From positions 1-64,000 of the forward strand of contig NZ_CDBN01000049.1 of NCBI RefSeq assembly GCF_000820085.1: a stretch of 64,000 nt of DNA, in the 5' to 3' direction. The position numbers and the translations under genes are program-made. Numbering within the stretch: position 1 is the stretch's first letter; every line of letters starts with the position of its first letter. This document shows positions 42,301 to 55,007 of this stretch, in pieces. The DNA comes from Aeromonas sanarellii. Lineage in GTDB: Bacteria; Pseudomonadota; Gammaproteobacteria; Enterobacterales; Aeromonadaceae. A model generated the notes under the pieces. That model saw only the letters and a program-made list of their open reading frames with translations, was not told the origin of the DNA and made no database searches.

Positions 42301-42337
42301 CCCGCAACTGCTCCACATGATGTGGAGCAGTTGCGGG
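42301..42337. repeat. 37-bp perfect palindrome between relA and mazG
   Basis: cccgcaactgctccacat, one central g, then the exact reverse complement: 18-bp perfect arms. No T-run follows on the minus strand (ACCTGACATTG), so it does not look like a normal terminator. It could be an mRNA-processing hairpin between relA and mazG, a binding site or a repeat remnant. Confidence 0.85.
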
Positions 42338-42424
42338 AGGAGATGGGGCACGTGATATCCGTCTTCAATGCGCTACAAAGAGGGCGAAAATGCAGACCGA
42401 CCACTGGGGCCGGTCGATTGGGCA

Positions 42425-44635
42425 TTACAGCCGCTTGGCGCTGATCACGTCGTTGAGCTGGCTGAGCTTGGCCAGGGCCCGGTTGAAGGCGTTGATGTTG
42501 TAGATCTCCAGCTCCATGTCGATCTCGGCGGTCTGCTCGCGCACGTTGGAGCGCGAGCGCACCCCCATCACGTTGATCTTCTCGTTGGCGAGCACGGTCG
42601 TGATGTCGCGCAGCAGGCCGGATCTGTCGTTGGAGAGGATGCGGATGGTGAGGCCGTAGCCGCCGGAGTAGTTTTCCCCCCAGACCGCATCGATCAGCCG
42701 CTCCGGGTTGCGACGCGACAGCTCTTTCAGCTGCTCGCAATCCTCCCGGTGGATGGAGACACCCCGGCCCATGGTGATGAAGCCCTGGATGGCGTCCCCC
42801 GGAATGGGCTGGCAGCAGCGGGCTATATGAGTCATCAGATTGCCGACCCCCTCTACCACGATGTGGTCCTTGGGCTTGGGACGGAACGGCACGTTGGCCT
42901 TCTGCTCCAGCTTCTCCAGCAGCCGGCGATCCTCTTCCTCGGCGGTCGGCTTGTTGTAGCGGGTGTCCAGGTAGTTGAGCAGCTGGTTGATGCGGATGTC
43001 GCCGCTGCCGATGCCGGCCAGCAGGTCCTCCAGCTCCTCGGCGTGGAAGCGTTCCAGCACCACCTTGTCCACCTTGGAGAGGGTCAGGTTGTGCCTGTCC
43101 AGCTCCTTCTCCAGCAACTCCTTGCCGGCGGCGATGTTCTTGTCCCGATCCAGCTTCCTGAACCAGGTCGCCACCTTGGCCCGCGCCCGGCTGGAGCGCA
43201 GGAAGCCGGCGTTCGGGTTCATCCAGTCGCGGCTCGGGTTCGGCTCCTTCTGGGTGATCACCTCCACCTGATCGCCGGTCTGCAGCGTATAGGTGAAGGG
43301 CACGATGCGACCGTCTATCTTGGTGCCGATGCAGCGGTGGCCGATCATGCTGTGCACGTGATAGGCGAAGTCGAGCGGGGTGGCGCCCGCCGGCAGGTCG
43401 ATGACGTCCCCCTTGGGGGTGAACACATAGACCCTGTCCTCGAACACCTGACTGCGCAGATCGTCCAGCAGGGAGCCGCTCTCGGAGAGATCCTCCTGCC
43501 AGGCGAGAAGCTTGCGCAGCCACTCGATCTTGTCTTCGAAGGTGTTGGTCTTGGTAGCCGCCTGGGCCCCTTCCTTGTAGCGCCAGTGGGCGGCGACGCC
43601 GAGCTCCGCATCCTGATGCATCTGCTCGGTGCGGATCTGGATCTCCACCGTCTTGCCCTCTTCCCCCACCACCACGGTGTGGATGGACTGGTAGCCGTTG
43701 GGCTTGGGATTGGCGACATAGTCGTCAAATTCGCGGGGAATGTGGTGGAAGTGGGTGTGGACTATGCCGAGCGCCGCGTAGCAATCCTGCAGCCGCTTGG
43801 TGATCACCCGCACCGCGCGCACGTCGAACAGCTCGTTGAACTCGAGGTGCTTCTTCTGCATCTTGCGCCAGATGCTGTAGATGTGTTTCGGCCGGCCGTA
43901 GACCTCGGCCTCCACCCCCGCCTCCTTCAGGGCATCCCGCAGGGTTTGTACGAAGTCGCGGATGTAGCGCTCCCGATCGAGACGTTTCTCGTCGAGTTGC
44001 TTGGCGATCTGCTTGTAGGTGTCCGGATGCAGGTAGCGGAAGGCGAGATCCTCCAGCTCCCACTTGAGCTGGCCGATGCCGAGGCGGTTTGCGAGCGGCG
44101 CATAGATGTTGGTGATCTCCTGGGCCATCAGCACCCGGGTCTCTTCATCGGCCTTCTTCGCCTCCCGCAGGCAGGCGATGCGCTCCGCCAGCTTGATCAC
44201 CACGGCGCGCACATCCTCCACCATGGCGAGCAGCATGCGGCGCACGTTGTCGACCTGTTCCGGGGAGGTTTCGCTGCGGTGCAGGGTCTGCAAGGAGCGG
44301 ATGGCCTCCATCTCCAGCACCCCTTCCACCAGCTTGGCGATCTTGGCGCCGAAGTCCTCGTTCACCTTTTCCTGGCCGATGAGGCCCGCTTCGACGAAGG
44401 GGTAGAGGATGGCGGCCTTGAGGGTGGCGAGATCCATGCTGAGCATCAGCAGTATGCCCACCATCTCGACGCCGCGCACCAGCAAGCGGTTGGTGAGCGC
44501 CTCGTCACCCAGCGTCAGACAGTACTGGTAAACGGTTCGCAGCTGATTCTTGTCACTTTCACTTAAGGAGAGGGAACTGACCCACTCCTCCAGGGTGAAA
44601 TTGTCTTTCAAATGAATATCGCGCACCGCAACCAT
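42425..44635 (-). CDS. relA: GTP pyrophosphokinase RelA
   Basis: RelA makes (p)ppGpp on ribosomes stalled with uncharged tRNA. The 736-residue protein has an N-terminal pseudo-hydrolase region in which the HD motif is degenerate, as in RelA and unlike SpoT; the synthetase with VYGRPKHIYSIWRKMQKK and YQSIHTVVVG; a TGS domain (VYVFTPKGDVIDLPAGATPLDFAY); and zinc-finger and ACT domains (CCQPIPGDAIQGFITMGRGVSIHR; GLLRDITTVLANEKINV). It lies between rlmD and mazG, as in E. coli. Confidence 0.98.
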   Translation of the reverse strand: MVAVRDIHLKDNFTLEEWVSSLSLSESDKNQLRTVYQYCLTLGDEALTNRLLVRGVEMVGILLMLSMDLATLKAAILYPFVEAGLIGQEKVNEDFGAKIAKLVEGVLEMEAIRSLQTLHRSETSPEQVDNVRRMLLAMVEDVRAVVIKLAERIACLREAKKADEETRVLMAQEITNIYAPLANRLGIGQLKWELEDLAFRYLHPDTYKQIAKQLDEKRLDRERYIRDFVQTLRDALKEAGVEAEVYGRPKHIYSIWRKMQKKHLEFNELFDVRAVRVITKRLQDCYAALGIVHTHFHHIPREFDDYVANPKPNGYQSIHTVVVGEEGKTVEIQIRTEQMHQDAELGVAAHWRYKEGAQAATKTNTFEDKIEWLRKLLAWQEDLSESGSLLDDLRSQVFEDRVYVFTPKGDVIDLPAGATPLDFAYHVHSMIGHRCIGTKIDGRIVPFTYTLQTGDQVEVITQKEPNPSRDWMNPNAGFLRSSRARAKVATWFRKLDRDKNIAAGKELLEKELDRHNLTLSKVDKVVLERFHAEELEDLLAGIGSGDIRINQLLNYLDTRYNKPTAEEEDRRLLEKLEQKANVPFRPKPKDHIVVEGVGNLMTHIARCCQPIPGDAIQGFITMGRGVSIHREDCEQLKELSRRNPERLIDAVWGENYSGGYGLTIRILSNDRSGLLRDITTVLANEKINVMGVRSRSNVREQTAEIDMELEIYNINAFNRALAKLSQLNDVISAKRL

Positions 44636-44808
44636 GGTATCAATCCTTAAAAGTGTGGGGCCGAAAGCCGATGCCTTCCCTACCCCTCATCAGCTGATGA
44701 CTGCCTCAAATGGGGATGCATGGGTGAGTTTTCAAGGCATGCCGCCGTGCAAGGCAGCAGGGCTCTCCCCCACATCCGGTCCATTTTTGAAGATCTAGAT
44801 TACCCTAA
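44636..44808. other. Gap upstream of relA, no gene seen
   Basis: The intergenic DNA between rlmD and relA is 377 bases long. The part nearest relA (44636-44808) presumably carries the relA promoter; TTGAAGATC/TAGATT-like AT-rich sequence lies at 44787-44810. The remainder (44809-45012) is made of rlmD tail copies. Confidence 0.5.
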
Positions 44809-45068
44809 TCACTCCCGCTCAAACAGCGCCGCGGCCATCGGAAAACCAATGCCACCGCTTCTCCCTCCTGCCCCGGGGCACGGCACAAACGTCCGTTCCC
44901 CCCAGTCCAAACAGCACCATGGACTCCAGGTGGCCGCAGCATGGGAACATCCATTTACTTCCGTTCGAACAGTGCCACAGACCCCAGATGGCCGCTGCTT
45001 GGGAACATCCATTTACTTTCGCTCTAACAGTGCCATGGATTCCAGATGCCCCGTGTGGGGGAACATGT
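44809..45068 (-). repeat. Degenerate tandem array of the rlmD 3' end (58-bp units)
   Basis: Reading away from rlmD, units begin at 45013 (the real gene end), 44955 and 44897, exactly 58 bases apart and gapless. Units 1 and 2 agree at 41 of 54 positions by my count. A fourth, shortened unit begins near 44809. In frame, the real tail FPHTGHLESMALLERK-stop is followed by FPSSGHLGSVALFERK-stop, then FPCCGHLESMVLF..., then a partial ...AALFERE-stop. Confidence 0.85.
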
Positions 45069-46335
45069 CCAGCATCCCCAGCCGGGTCAACCGATAGCCC
45101 CCCTGTACCAGCACCCGGCTGTCCCGGGCCAGGGTGACGGGGTTGCAGGAGACATAGACCACCCGTTTCGGTGCAAGTGCCACCACGTGGCTCATCACCT
45201 CCAGGGCGCCGGGCCTCGCCGGATCCAGCAGGACCAGGTCAAATCCCTCCCGCGCCCAGGACATGCCGACGATGTCGCCACTCAAGTCCGCCTTGTAGAA
45301 GCGGGCATTGGTGATGCCGTTGCGGCGGGCGTTCTCCTCGGCGCGGGCCACCATGGCCAGCTCCCCCTCGACCCCCACCACTTCCCGGGCCTGACGGGCA
45401 AGCGGCAGGGTGAAGTTGCCGATGCCGCAGAAGAGATCCAGCACCTTGTCGTCCCGGGTCGCCCCGAGCCAGGCCAGCGCCTGCTCGACCATGCGCTGGT
45501 TGATGGGGCCATTGACCTGGATGAAGTCACCGGGGGCAAATGCAAGAGACAGGCCATCCAGTGTGTAATCGAGTGCAAATTGCTGGCGCAGGGGTTCGAT
45601 GCGATCGTCCGCCGCCTGCAGATAGAAGTCGATCCCTTGCGCTTGCGCGAATTCGATCAGCAGGGCGCGATCCGCCTCGTTGGGACGGCCCGTGTGGCGC
45701 AGCAGCATCATGATGCCCTGCTCGGCCTGGATGAGCTCGGCGTGACCCAGCTCGCGCTGGCTCTTGAGACGGTTGAGGCAGTCCCGCAGCGGCGCGATGA
45801 GGGCCGAGAGCGGCGCGGCCAGCACCGGGCAGCCGGCAATCTCCACCAGATCGTTCGATTGACGACGGCGGAAACCCACCCGGGTGCAGCGGCCGTTCTT
45901 GTCAAACTTGATGGCCAGCCGGCAGACCCGGCGGTAGGCGTGAGACTCCCCCGTCAGCACGGGATCCAGTGCCGGGGCCTGGATGTTGCCGAGGCGCTCG
46001 AACAGGCTGACCAGACCGGCCTCCTTGACCGCCTGCTGATCCGCCTCCCCAAGGTGCTGGGCGCTGCAACCTCCACACTCGCGATAGTGGTCGCAGAAGG
46101 GGGCGATGCGATTGGCTGCCGGGGTCAGCACCTGCTGCAGGGCACCGTGGGCATAGTGCTTCTTGTCGTCGATGATGCGGGCCTGGATCCGCTCGCCGGG
46201 CAGCGCCCCCTCGACGAAGATCGCCTTGCCCTGATGACGGCCGACACCGACACAGTGGTGATCCAGACTGTCTATCGTAAATTCAATACGTTGGGGCTGG
46301 GTGGATTTCTTTTGGGGCTTGAAAAACTGGGCCAT
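45013..46335 (-). CDS. rlmD: 23S rRNA (uracil(1939)-C5)-methyltransferase RlmD
   Basis: RlmD methylates U1939 of 23S rRNA using SAM. The 440-residue protein has a TRAM domain at the N terminus (residues 12-68), the Fe-S cluster cysteines Cys81, Cys87 and Cys90 in CDHYRECGGC (a fourth in IAGCPVL), the SAM motif VLDLFCGIGNFTLPLA and the catalytic VVYVSCNPVTLARD. It is upstream of relA, as in E. coli, and divergent from barA. Its 3' end is repeated several times downstream. Confidence 0.97.
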   Translation of the reverse strand: MAQFFKPQKKSTQPQRIEFTIDSLDHHCVGVGRHQGKAIFVEGALPGERIQARIIDDKKHYAHGALQQVLTPAANRIAPFCDHYRECGGCSAQHLGEADQQAVKEAGLVSLFERLGNIQAPALDPVLTGESHAYRRVCRLAIKFDKNGRCTRVGFRRRQSNDLVEIAGCPVLAAPLSALIAPLRDCLNRLKSQRELGHAELIQAEQGIMMLLRHTGRPNEADRALLIEFAQAQGIDFYLQAADDRIEPLRQQFALDYTLDGLSLAFAPGDFIQVNGPINQRMVEQALAWLGATRDDKVLDLFCGIGNFTLPLARQAREVVGVEGELAMVARAEENARRNGITNARFYKADLSGDIVGMSWAREGFDLVLLDPARPGALEVMSHVVALAPKRVVYVSCNPVTLARDSRVLVQGGYRLTRLGMLDMFPHTGHLESMALLERK

Positions 46336-46607
46336 AAAACTTGGTGCCTATAGGTGGCTATGTCATGATTGTGGAATCTGCGGCAGACCATTGTCCCACA
46401 AGAATAATCGTATGACCAAATACGGCCTGAGTGCCCGAGCCGCGACATCCGCCCCATCGCCCATTCTGACCAAAAGTGGCCCATTGATATGACCGGATAC
46501 GGCCTGAGACCCCGTACAGCGACATCGACTGTATTGCCTGCCCGACCCCTCCGCCGGCACGCCCCCGGGGCGATGACCTTGTTCCCCCTTGCCGCCGGTT
46601 TGCCAGC

Positions 46608-49343
<2,736 letters not shown>

Positions 49344-49406
49344 GGCGCTTTTTCTGACGGCGACGCCGGCAGGTGGTAACATCGCGCCGTTTCCACAGGA
49401 GTCAAC

Positions 49407-49892
49407 ATGACCAACAACGATATTCTGCGCCGCCTGCGCTATGCCCTCAGCATCAGCAACGACCAGATGGTCGAGATCTTCGCCAAGGGCAATCTGGCCA
49501 TCACCCACGCCCAGCTCCACGGCTGGCTGATGAAGGAGGCGGAAGAGGGCGAGGCACAGGAAGCGGGCTTCGCCGCCTGCCCGGACTCGGCCCTGAGCCA
49601 GTTTCTCGACGGCTTCATCGCCCTGCGCCGCGGCGTGCGGGAGGATGCGCCGCCCCAGGTGATCCCGAACCGGATCAACAACAACCTGATCCTGCGCAAG
49701 CTGCGCATCGGCCTCAACTACAAGGAAGAGGACATGCTGGGCACCCTCAAGCTCGCGAACTTCAACCTCTCCAAGTCCGAGCTGAGCGCCCTGTTCCGCG
49801 CCAGGGATCACAAGCACTATCAGGATTGCGGGGATCAAATCCTGCGCAACTTCCTCATCGGCCTGACCGCCAAGTACAGGTCCGAGCCGTGA
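49407..49892 (+). CDS. YehS-family protein (DUF1456)
   Basis: The 161-residue protein consists of two similar halves: NNDILRRLRYALSISNDQMVEIFAKGNLAI and NNNLILRKLRIGLNYKEEDMLGTLKLANFNLSKSELSALFR. This internal duplication defines the YehS/DUF1456 family, whose function is not known; the halves look like small helical nucleic-acid-binding-type units. A CAGGAG ribosome site lies just before the ATG. It is 63 bases downstream of barA and 32 bases upstream of amiD, so the three may share a transcript. Confidence 0.9.
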   Translation: MTNNDILRRLRYALSISNDQMVEIFAKGNLAITHAQLHGWLMKEAEEGEAQEAGFAACPDSALSQFLDGFIALRRGVREDAPPQVIPNRINNNLILRKLRIGLNYKEEDMLGTLKLANFNLSKSELSALFRARDHKHYQDCGDQILRNFLIGLTAKYRSEP

Positions 49893-49924
49893 TCACCGCC
49901 CCTGGCAAGGCGCGAGGCTGAGCC

Positions 49925-50821
49925 ATGAGCCGGCGCGGCAGGCCGTTGCCCCCCCGTCAACCGGCGGGCGGCGGGGCGTGCCGGCCCCCTGCCGGCCTGC
50001 GCTGGCTCTGGTCGCTCCCCCTCATCCTGCTGCTCGGCGCCTGCCAGCCCGCCCCCTACCGCCTCGATACCCGGCATGCCAGCGCCAGCCAGAATGGCCG
50101 CATCGCCTTCCTGATCCTGCACTACACGGATGAGGACGACACCCGCTCCCTGCGCCTCCTGACCGAACCCGAGCACAAGGTGAGCGCCCACTATCTGGTG
50201 CCGCGCGATACCGATCAGAGTCCGCTGCCCGTCTACCAGCTGGTGCCCGACAGCCAGCGCGCCTGGCATGCCGGTCGCAGCCGCTGGCATCAGTATGCGG
50301 GGCTCAACGCCAGCTCCCTGGGCATAGAGATAGTGAATCTCGGGTATGACGAGACAGAAGCGGCCCTGCCCGCCCATCTGAGACGCTGGCAGCCCTATAC
50401 CCCGGCCCAGATCGCCGCCGTCGGCGCCCTGGCCCGTGAACTGGTCCGGCGTTACGACATACCGCCGACCCAAGTGCTGGCCCACAGCGACGTCGCCCCC
50501 GAGCGCAAGCAGGATCCCGGCCCCCACTTCCCCTGGCGCACGCTGGCCCTGGAGTACGGGGTCGGCGCCTGGCCCGACGAGGCCAGGGTGGCCGAGCTGC
50601 GCCAGACGCCACTCCCCGCCTGGGATGCCCTGCAATGGCAGCAACAGCTGGCCCGCTACGGCTATGGCATAGCGCCGAGCGGCGAGTGGGACGAGCAGAG
50701 CCGCGCCGCGATGCGCGCCTTCCAGCTCCATTTCCGCCCGACCCTGATCACCGGCGAGTCGGATGCCGAGTGCCAGGCCATCCTGATGGCGTTGCTGGAG
50801 CGCTACTTCCCCGAGCAATAG
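49925..50821 (+). CDS. amiD: N-acetylmuramoyl-L-alanine amidase AmiD, lipoprotein
   Basis: AmiD is an outer-membrane zinc amidase that cuts the stem peptide from N-acetylmuramic and anhydro-muramic acid during wall recycling. A basic N-terminal stretch of about 25 residues precedes the lipoprotein signal ending LLLGAC, so translation might start later. The amidase_2 domain has FLILHYTDED (zinc His), WHAGRSRWHQYAGLNASSLGIEIVNLG and VLAHSDVAPERKQDPG (zinc His and Asp). A peptidoglycan-binding domain closes the protein (AIAPSGEWDEQSRAAMRAFQLHFRP). Confidence 0.92.
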   Translation: MSRRGRPLPPRQPAGGGACRPPAGLRWLWSLPLILLLGACQPAPYRLDTRHASASQNGRIAFLILHYTDEDDTRSLRLLTEPEHKVSAHYLVPRDTDQSPLPVYQLVPDSQRAWHAGRSRWHQYAGLNASSLGIEIVNLGYDETEAALPAHLRRWQPYTPAQIAAVGALARELVRRYDIPPTQVLAHSDVAPERKQDPGPHFPWRTLALEYGVGAWPDEARVAELRQTPLPAWDALQWQQQLARYGYGIAPSGEWDEQSRAAMRAFQLHFRPTLITGESDAECQAILMALLERYFPEQ

Positions 50822-50920
50822 GCAAGGGCCTGCGGTCTTCGCAGATATGGGGATGCTGGGTGCCAACCCCTCTCCTGAGCGACCTGGCAGGGCCGGACTG
50901 CCCCCTGCACACCAAAGACG

Positions 50921-50946
50921 ACGAGGGACGCCACTGCGTCCCTCGT
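50921..50946. terminator. Bidirectional terminator between amiD and pdxJ
   Basis: acgagggacgc and gcgtccctcgt form an 11-bp perfect stem with loop cact; TTGGTTGTC follows on plus and GTCTTTGGT on minus. It separates convergent amiD and pdxJ. Confidence 0.85.
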
Positions 50947-50973
50947 TGGTTGTCATCGGCAACAGGGCTGAGG

Positions 50974-51711
50974 TCAGATCCCCTGACGGGCTTCCTGCAT
51001 CAGCAGGCGCATGTCGCTGACCGCCTTGGCCAGGCCGTCGAAGGCGGCGCGACCTATGATGGCGTGGCCGATGTTGAGCTCATAGAGCTCGGGGATGGCG
51101 GCGATGGCCTTGACGTTGTGGTAGTGCAGGCCGTGGCCGGCATTGACCTTTAGCCCCTTGCCGGCGGCATAGGAGGCCCCGGCGGCGATGCGCTTGAACT
51201 CGGCGTTGCGCTCGGCATCCGTGGTGGCATCGGCGTAGCGGCCGGTGTGGATCTCGATGAAGGGGGCGCCGCTCTCGGCAGCCGCGTCGATCTGGATGGG
51301 GTCGGCATCGATGAAGAGCGACACCTGGGCACCGACTGCAGCGAGGCGGGTCACCGCATCGGTCACCTTGTCCAGCTGGCCGGCCACGTCCAGGCCCCCC
51401 TCTGTGGTCACCTCGGTACGCTTCTCCGGCACCAGGCAGACGAAGTGGGGCTTGATGCGGCAGGCGATGCCGATCATCTCCTCGGTCACCGCCATCTCCA
51501 GGTTCATCCTGGTCTGGATAGTCTGGCGCAGGATCTCCACGTCCCGGTCTGTGATGTGGCGGCGATCTTCCCGCAGGTGCACAGTAATGCCATCGGCCCC
51601 GGCCTGCTCGGCCACGAAGGCGGCCTGCACCGGATCCGGGTACTGGGTGCCGCGGGCATTGCGCAGGGTGGCGATATGGTCGATGTTCACGCCCAGGTAG
51701 ATCTCGCTCAT
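50974..51711 (-). CDS. pdxJ: Pyridoxine 5'-phosphate synthase PdxJ
   Basis: PdxJ condenses 1-deoxyxylulose 5-phosphate with aminoacetone phosphate in vitamin B6 synthesis. The 245-residue TIM barrel has [50 protein letters not shown] and [16 protein letters not shown], essentially as in E. coli. It is the last gene of the rnc-era-recO-pdxJ run. Confidence 0.98.
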   Translation of the reverse strand: MSEIYLGVNIDHIATLRNARGTQYPDPVQAAFVAEQAGADGITVHLREDRRHITDRDVEILRQTIQTRMNLEMAVTEEMIGIACRIKPHFVCLVPEKRTEVTTEGGLDVAGQLDKVTDAVTRLAAVGAQVSLFIDADPIQIDAAAESGAPFIEIHTGRYADATTDAERNAEFKRIAAGASYAAGKGLKVNAGHGLHYHNVKAIAAIPELYELNIGHAIIGRAAFDGLAKAVSDMRLLMQEARQGI

Positions 51712-51783
51712 TGCTTAACTCCTTGAAAATACTTCTGTTAACTGTGCGGCTGCCGCCCTGGCGCCAGCCTCGATATCCGTATG

Positions 51784-52491
51784 TCAGCCTTGCGTGGCTC
51801 TGCGTTTTAAAAACAGCTCCCGGCTCTTCAACTGCCGCTTTCCCAGATAGGGCTGCAGTGCCAGCCGGCTGAATCGCTTGGCCGCCTGCAGCAGGGGGGG
51901 CGTGTCGAAACGCCCCTCGGCGAAGGCCAGCAGGTGGGCGCCGAGGAACAGGGTACGGGGATCCGGCGCCCGCTCGCAAGCGACAAAGCCGAGCTCCCGC
52001 TCGAAGCCGTAGAGCAGGGTGGGGTCGATGGGCGACTCGTCGTCGGCGGCATATTCAAAGTCCACCGCATAACCCAGCGCCTGAAGCAGCAGAAACTCGA
52101 AGCGGCGCAGCGGCAGCTCCGGGGTCTCGCCATCCGCCAGGGCCATGATGGCGCGGGCATAGGCGTCGAACACCTCGGGGAAGGGGGTGTGCGCTTCCAG
52201 CAGGTAGTAGACCAGCTCGTTGAGATAGAGGCCGTAGAAGAGGCGATCGCCGCCGAGACGCAGGGAGTGATCCGGGCACTCCACCTGGGTGAGATTCTTG
52301 AGATCCCCCTTGCCGCGCCAGGCGATGGTGAGCAGGGTGAAGGGCTGCAACAGCCCCTTCAGAGAGGAGCGTGGCCCGCGGGAACCGCGAGCCACCAGGG
52401 TGAATCGGCCGCTATCCTGGGTGAAGACCTCGACCAGCTGGCTGGTCTCCCGATAGGGCCGACTGTGGATGACGAAAGCCGGGGTCAGCAA
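51784..52491 (-). CDS. recO: DNA repair protein RecO
   Basis: RecO helps RecR load RecA onto SSB-coated DNA in the RecFOR pathway. The 235-residue protein starts with the OB-fold segment AFVIHSRPYRETSQLVEVFTQDSGRFTLVARGSRGPRSSLKGLLQPF and continues with the helical LNELVYYLLEAHTPFPEVFDAY part. Its ATG follows the era stop immediately. The zinc cysteines of Gram-positive RecO are absent, as in E. coli. Confidence 0.95.
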   Translation of the reverse strand: MLTPAFVIHSRPYRETSQLVEVFTQDSGRFTLVARGSRGPRSSLKGLLQPFTLLTIAWRGKGDLKNLTQVECPDHSLRLGGDRLFYGLYLNELVYYLLEAHTPFPEVFDAYARAIMALADGETPELPLRRFEFLLLQALGYAVDFEYAADDESPIDPTLLYGFERELGFVACERAPDPRTLFLGAHLLAFAEGRFDTPPLLQAAKRFSRLALQPYLGKRQLKSRELFLKRRATQG

Positions 52492-53393
<902 letters not shown>

Positions 53394-53397
<4 letters not shown>

Positions 53398-54065
53398 GAC
53401 AATCTTTCCAATGCTTGCTGCGCGGCGGCCTGTTCGGCCTTGCGGCGGCTGGTGCCGACCCCGACCAGGGGACCATCCAGACCATCCACTTCGCACTGGA
53501 CGGTGAACTCCTGGTTGTGGGCCTCACCCTTGACGTTGGTCACCGTGTAGGTCGGCAGGGATTTGCGGCTGCCCTGCAGGATCTCCTGCAACCGGGTCTT
53601 GGGATCCTTCTGCTCGATGCCGGGCTTGATCTCCTCCAGGCGGCTGGCGTACCAGCCGAGCAGGAGGCTGCGCACCCGTTCCAGATCCGTATCCAGATAG
53701 ATGGCGCCGATCACCGCCTCGACCGTGTCGGCCAGGATCGACTCGCGGCGAAAACCGCCGCTCTTGAGCTCGCCAGGCCCCAGAATCAGGTGATCCCCGA
53801 GGTCGAACTCCCGGCCCAGTTCGGCCAGCGTCTTCTCGCGCACCAGGGTGGCGCGCATCCGGCTGAGATCCCCCTCCGCCGCCTGCGGGAAGCGGTGGAA
53901 GAGATCGTCGGCAATCACCAGGCTCAGGATGGAGTCTCCCAGGAATTCCAGGCGCTCGTTGTGGCGGGAGCCGGCGCTGCGATGGGTCAGTGCCCGGGTC
54001 AGCAGCTCAGGTTCCTGAAAGACATGCCCGAGACGGGACTGCAGTCTGTTCATCTTGATATTCAT
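53394..54065 (-). CDS. rnc: Ribonuclease III
   Basis: RNase III cleaves double-stranded RNA in rRNA processing and mRNA control. The 223-residue protein has the catalytic [18 protein letters not shown] block, [13 protein letters not shown] and a C-terminal dsRNA-binding domain ([12 protein letters not shown]...[18 protein letters not shown]). It starts directly after lepB. rnc in E. coli represses its own mRNA by cleaving a 5' hairpin; I did not identify one here. Confidence 0.98.
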
Positions 54066-55004
54066 TTACTTGATTCCGCCAATGCGGTTGAAGCGCACAC
54101 CGGTCGGCACCCAGCTCGGCAAGCTGGAGCCTTCCTCGCGCTCGAATTCGAAACTGATCCAGATGGCGACGGCCTTGCCCACCAGGTTCTGCTCGGGCAC
54201 GAAGCCCCAGAAACGGCTGTCGGTGCTGTTGTCGCGGTTGTCGCCCATCACGAAGTAGTGGCCTTCCGGCACCACCCACTCATCCGGGTAGGTACCGGGC
54301 TGGCGATAGTAGCGATCCACCAGGTCCGGCATCAGCGGGTTGCGAAGGGTCTCGTGAGAAACCTCGCCCAGCTGCTCGGTGTAGCGATCCAGCGGGATCC
54401 CCATCTGGCTGAATTCGCCACGCTGCTCGAACTTGACGTCCAGCTTCTCGAAGCCCGGGCACGTCTTCCCTGCCTGTTCATCGCGGCTCTCTTCCACACA
54501 GCGCGGCCGGATCATCAGCTCCTTGTTGCGGTAGATGACCCTGTCCCCCGGCATGCCGACCACCCGCTTGATGTAGTCCACCCGGGCATCCAGCGGATAC
54601 TTGAAGACCACCACGTCGCCGCGCTTGGGCTCGCCGGTCTCGAGGAACTTGGTGTTGGTCACCGGATCCTTGAGACCGTAGGCGAACTTCTCCACCAGGA
54701 TGAAGTCGCCCACCAGCAGGGTGGGCATCATGGAGCCGGACGGGATCTGGAACGGCTCGAAGATGAAGGAGCGCAGGATCAGCACCAGGGCGATGACAGG
54801 GAAGACCCCGCCGGTCTGTTCGATCCAGACCGGCATGGGGGCCACCTTGGCCAGGGTCTTCTCGTCCACGCCCGGGCCGGCGCTGGCACGGGCGGCCGCG
54901 ATCTTTGCCGCCCGCTGCTTGGCCCAGACCAGCTTGTCCACGGTCCAGATGATGCCGGTCAGTACGGTGACGACGACGAGGATCAGGGAAAAGGTGCTTG
55001 CCAT
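54066..55004 (-). CDS. lepB: Signal peptidase I LepB
   Basis: LepB removes signal peptides at the periplasmic face of the inner membrane. The 312-residue protein has two N-terminal membrane helices (STFSLILVVVTVLTGIIW and FPVIALVLILRSFIF), the catalytic Ser91 in PSGSMMPTL and Lys146 in DYIKRVVG, the same numbering as E. coli. GDNRDNSTDSRFWG is the conserved box E. It lies three bases after lepA and abuts rnc. Confidence 0.98.
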   Translation of the reverse strand: MASTFSLILVVVTVLTGIIWTVDKLVWAKQRAAKIAAARASAGPGVDEKTLAKVAPMPVWIEQTGGVFPVIALVLILRSFIFEPFQIPSGSMMPTLLVGDFILVEKFAYGLKDPVTNTKFLETGEPKRGDVVVFKYPLDARVDYIKRVVGMPGDRVIYRNKELMIRPRCVEESRDEQAGKTCPGFEKLDVKFEQRGEFSQMGIPLDRYTEQLGEVSHETLRNPLMPDLVDRYYRQPGTYPDEWVVPEGHYFVMGDNRDNSTDSRFWGFVPEQNLVGKAVAIWISFEFEREEGSSLPSWVPTGVRFNRIGGIK

Positions 55005-55007
55005 CGA

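Noticed and set aside
44809..45012. A 67-codon minus-strand ORF directly after rlmD
   Set aside because: It reads the rlmD tail copies out of the parental frame; the array is better explained as repeated gene ends.
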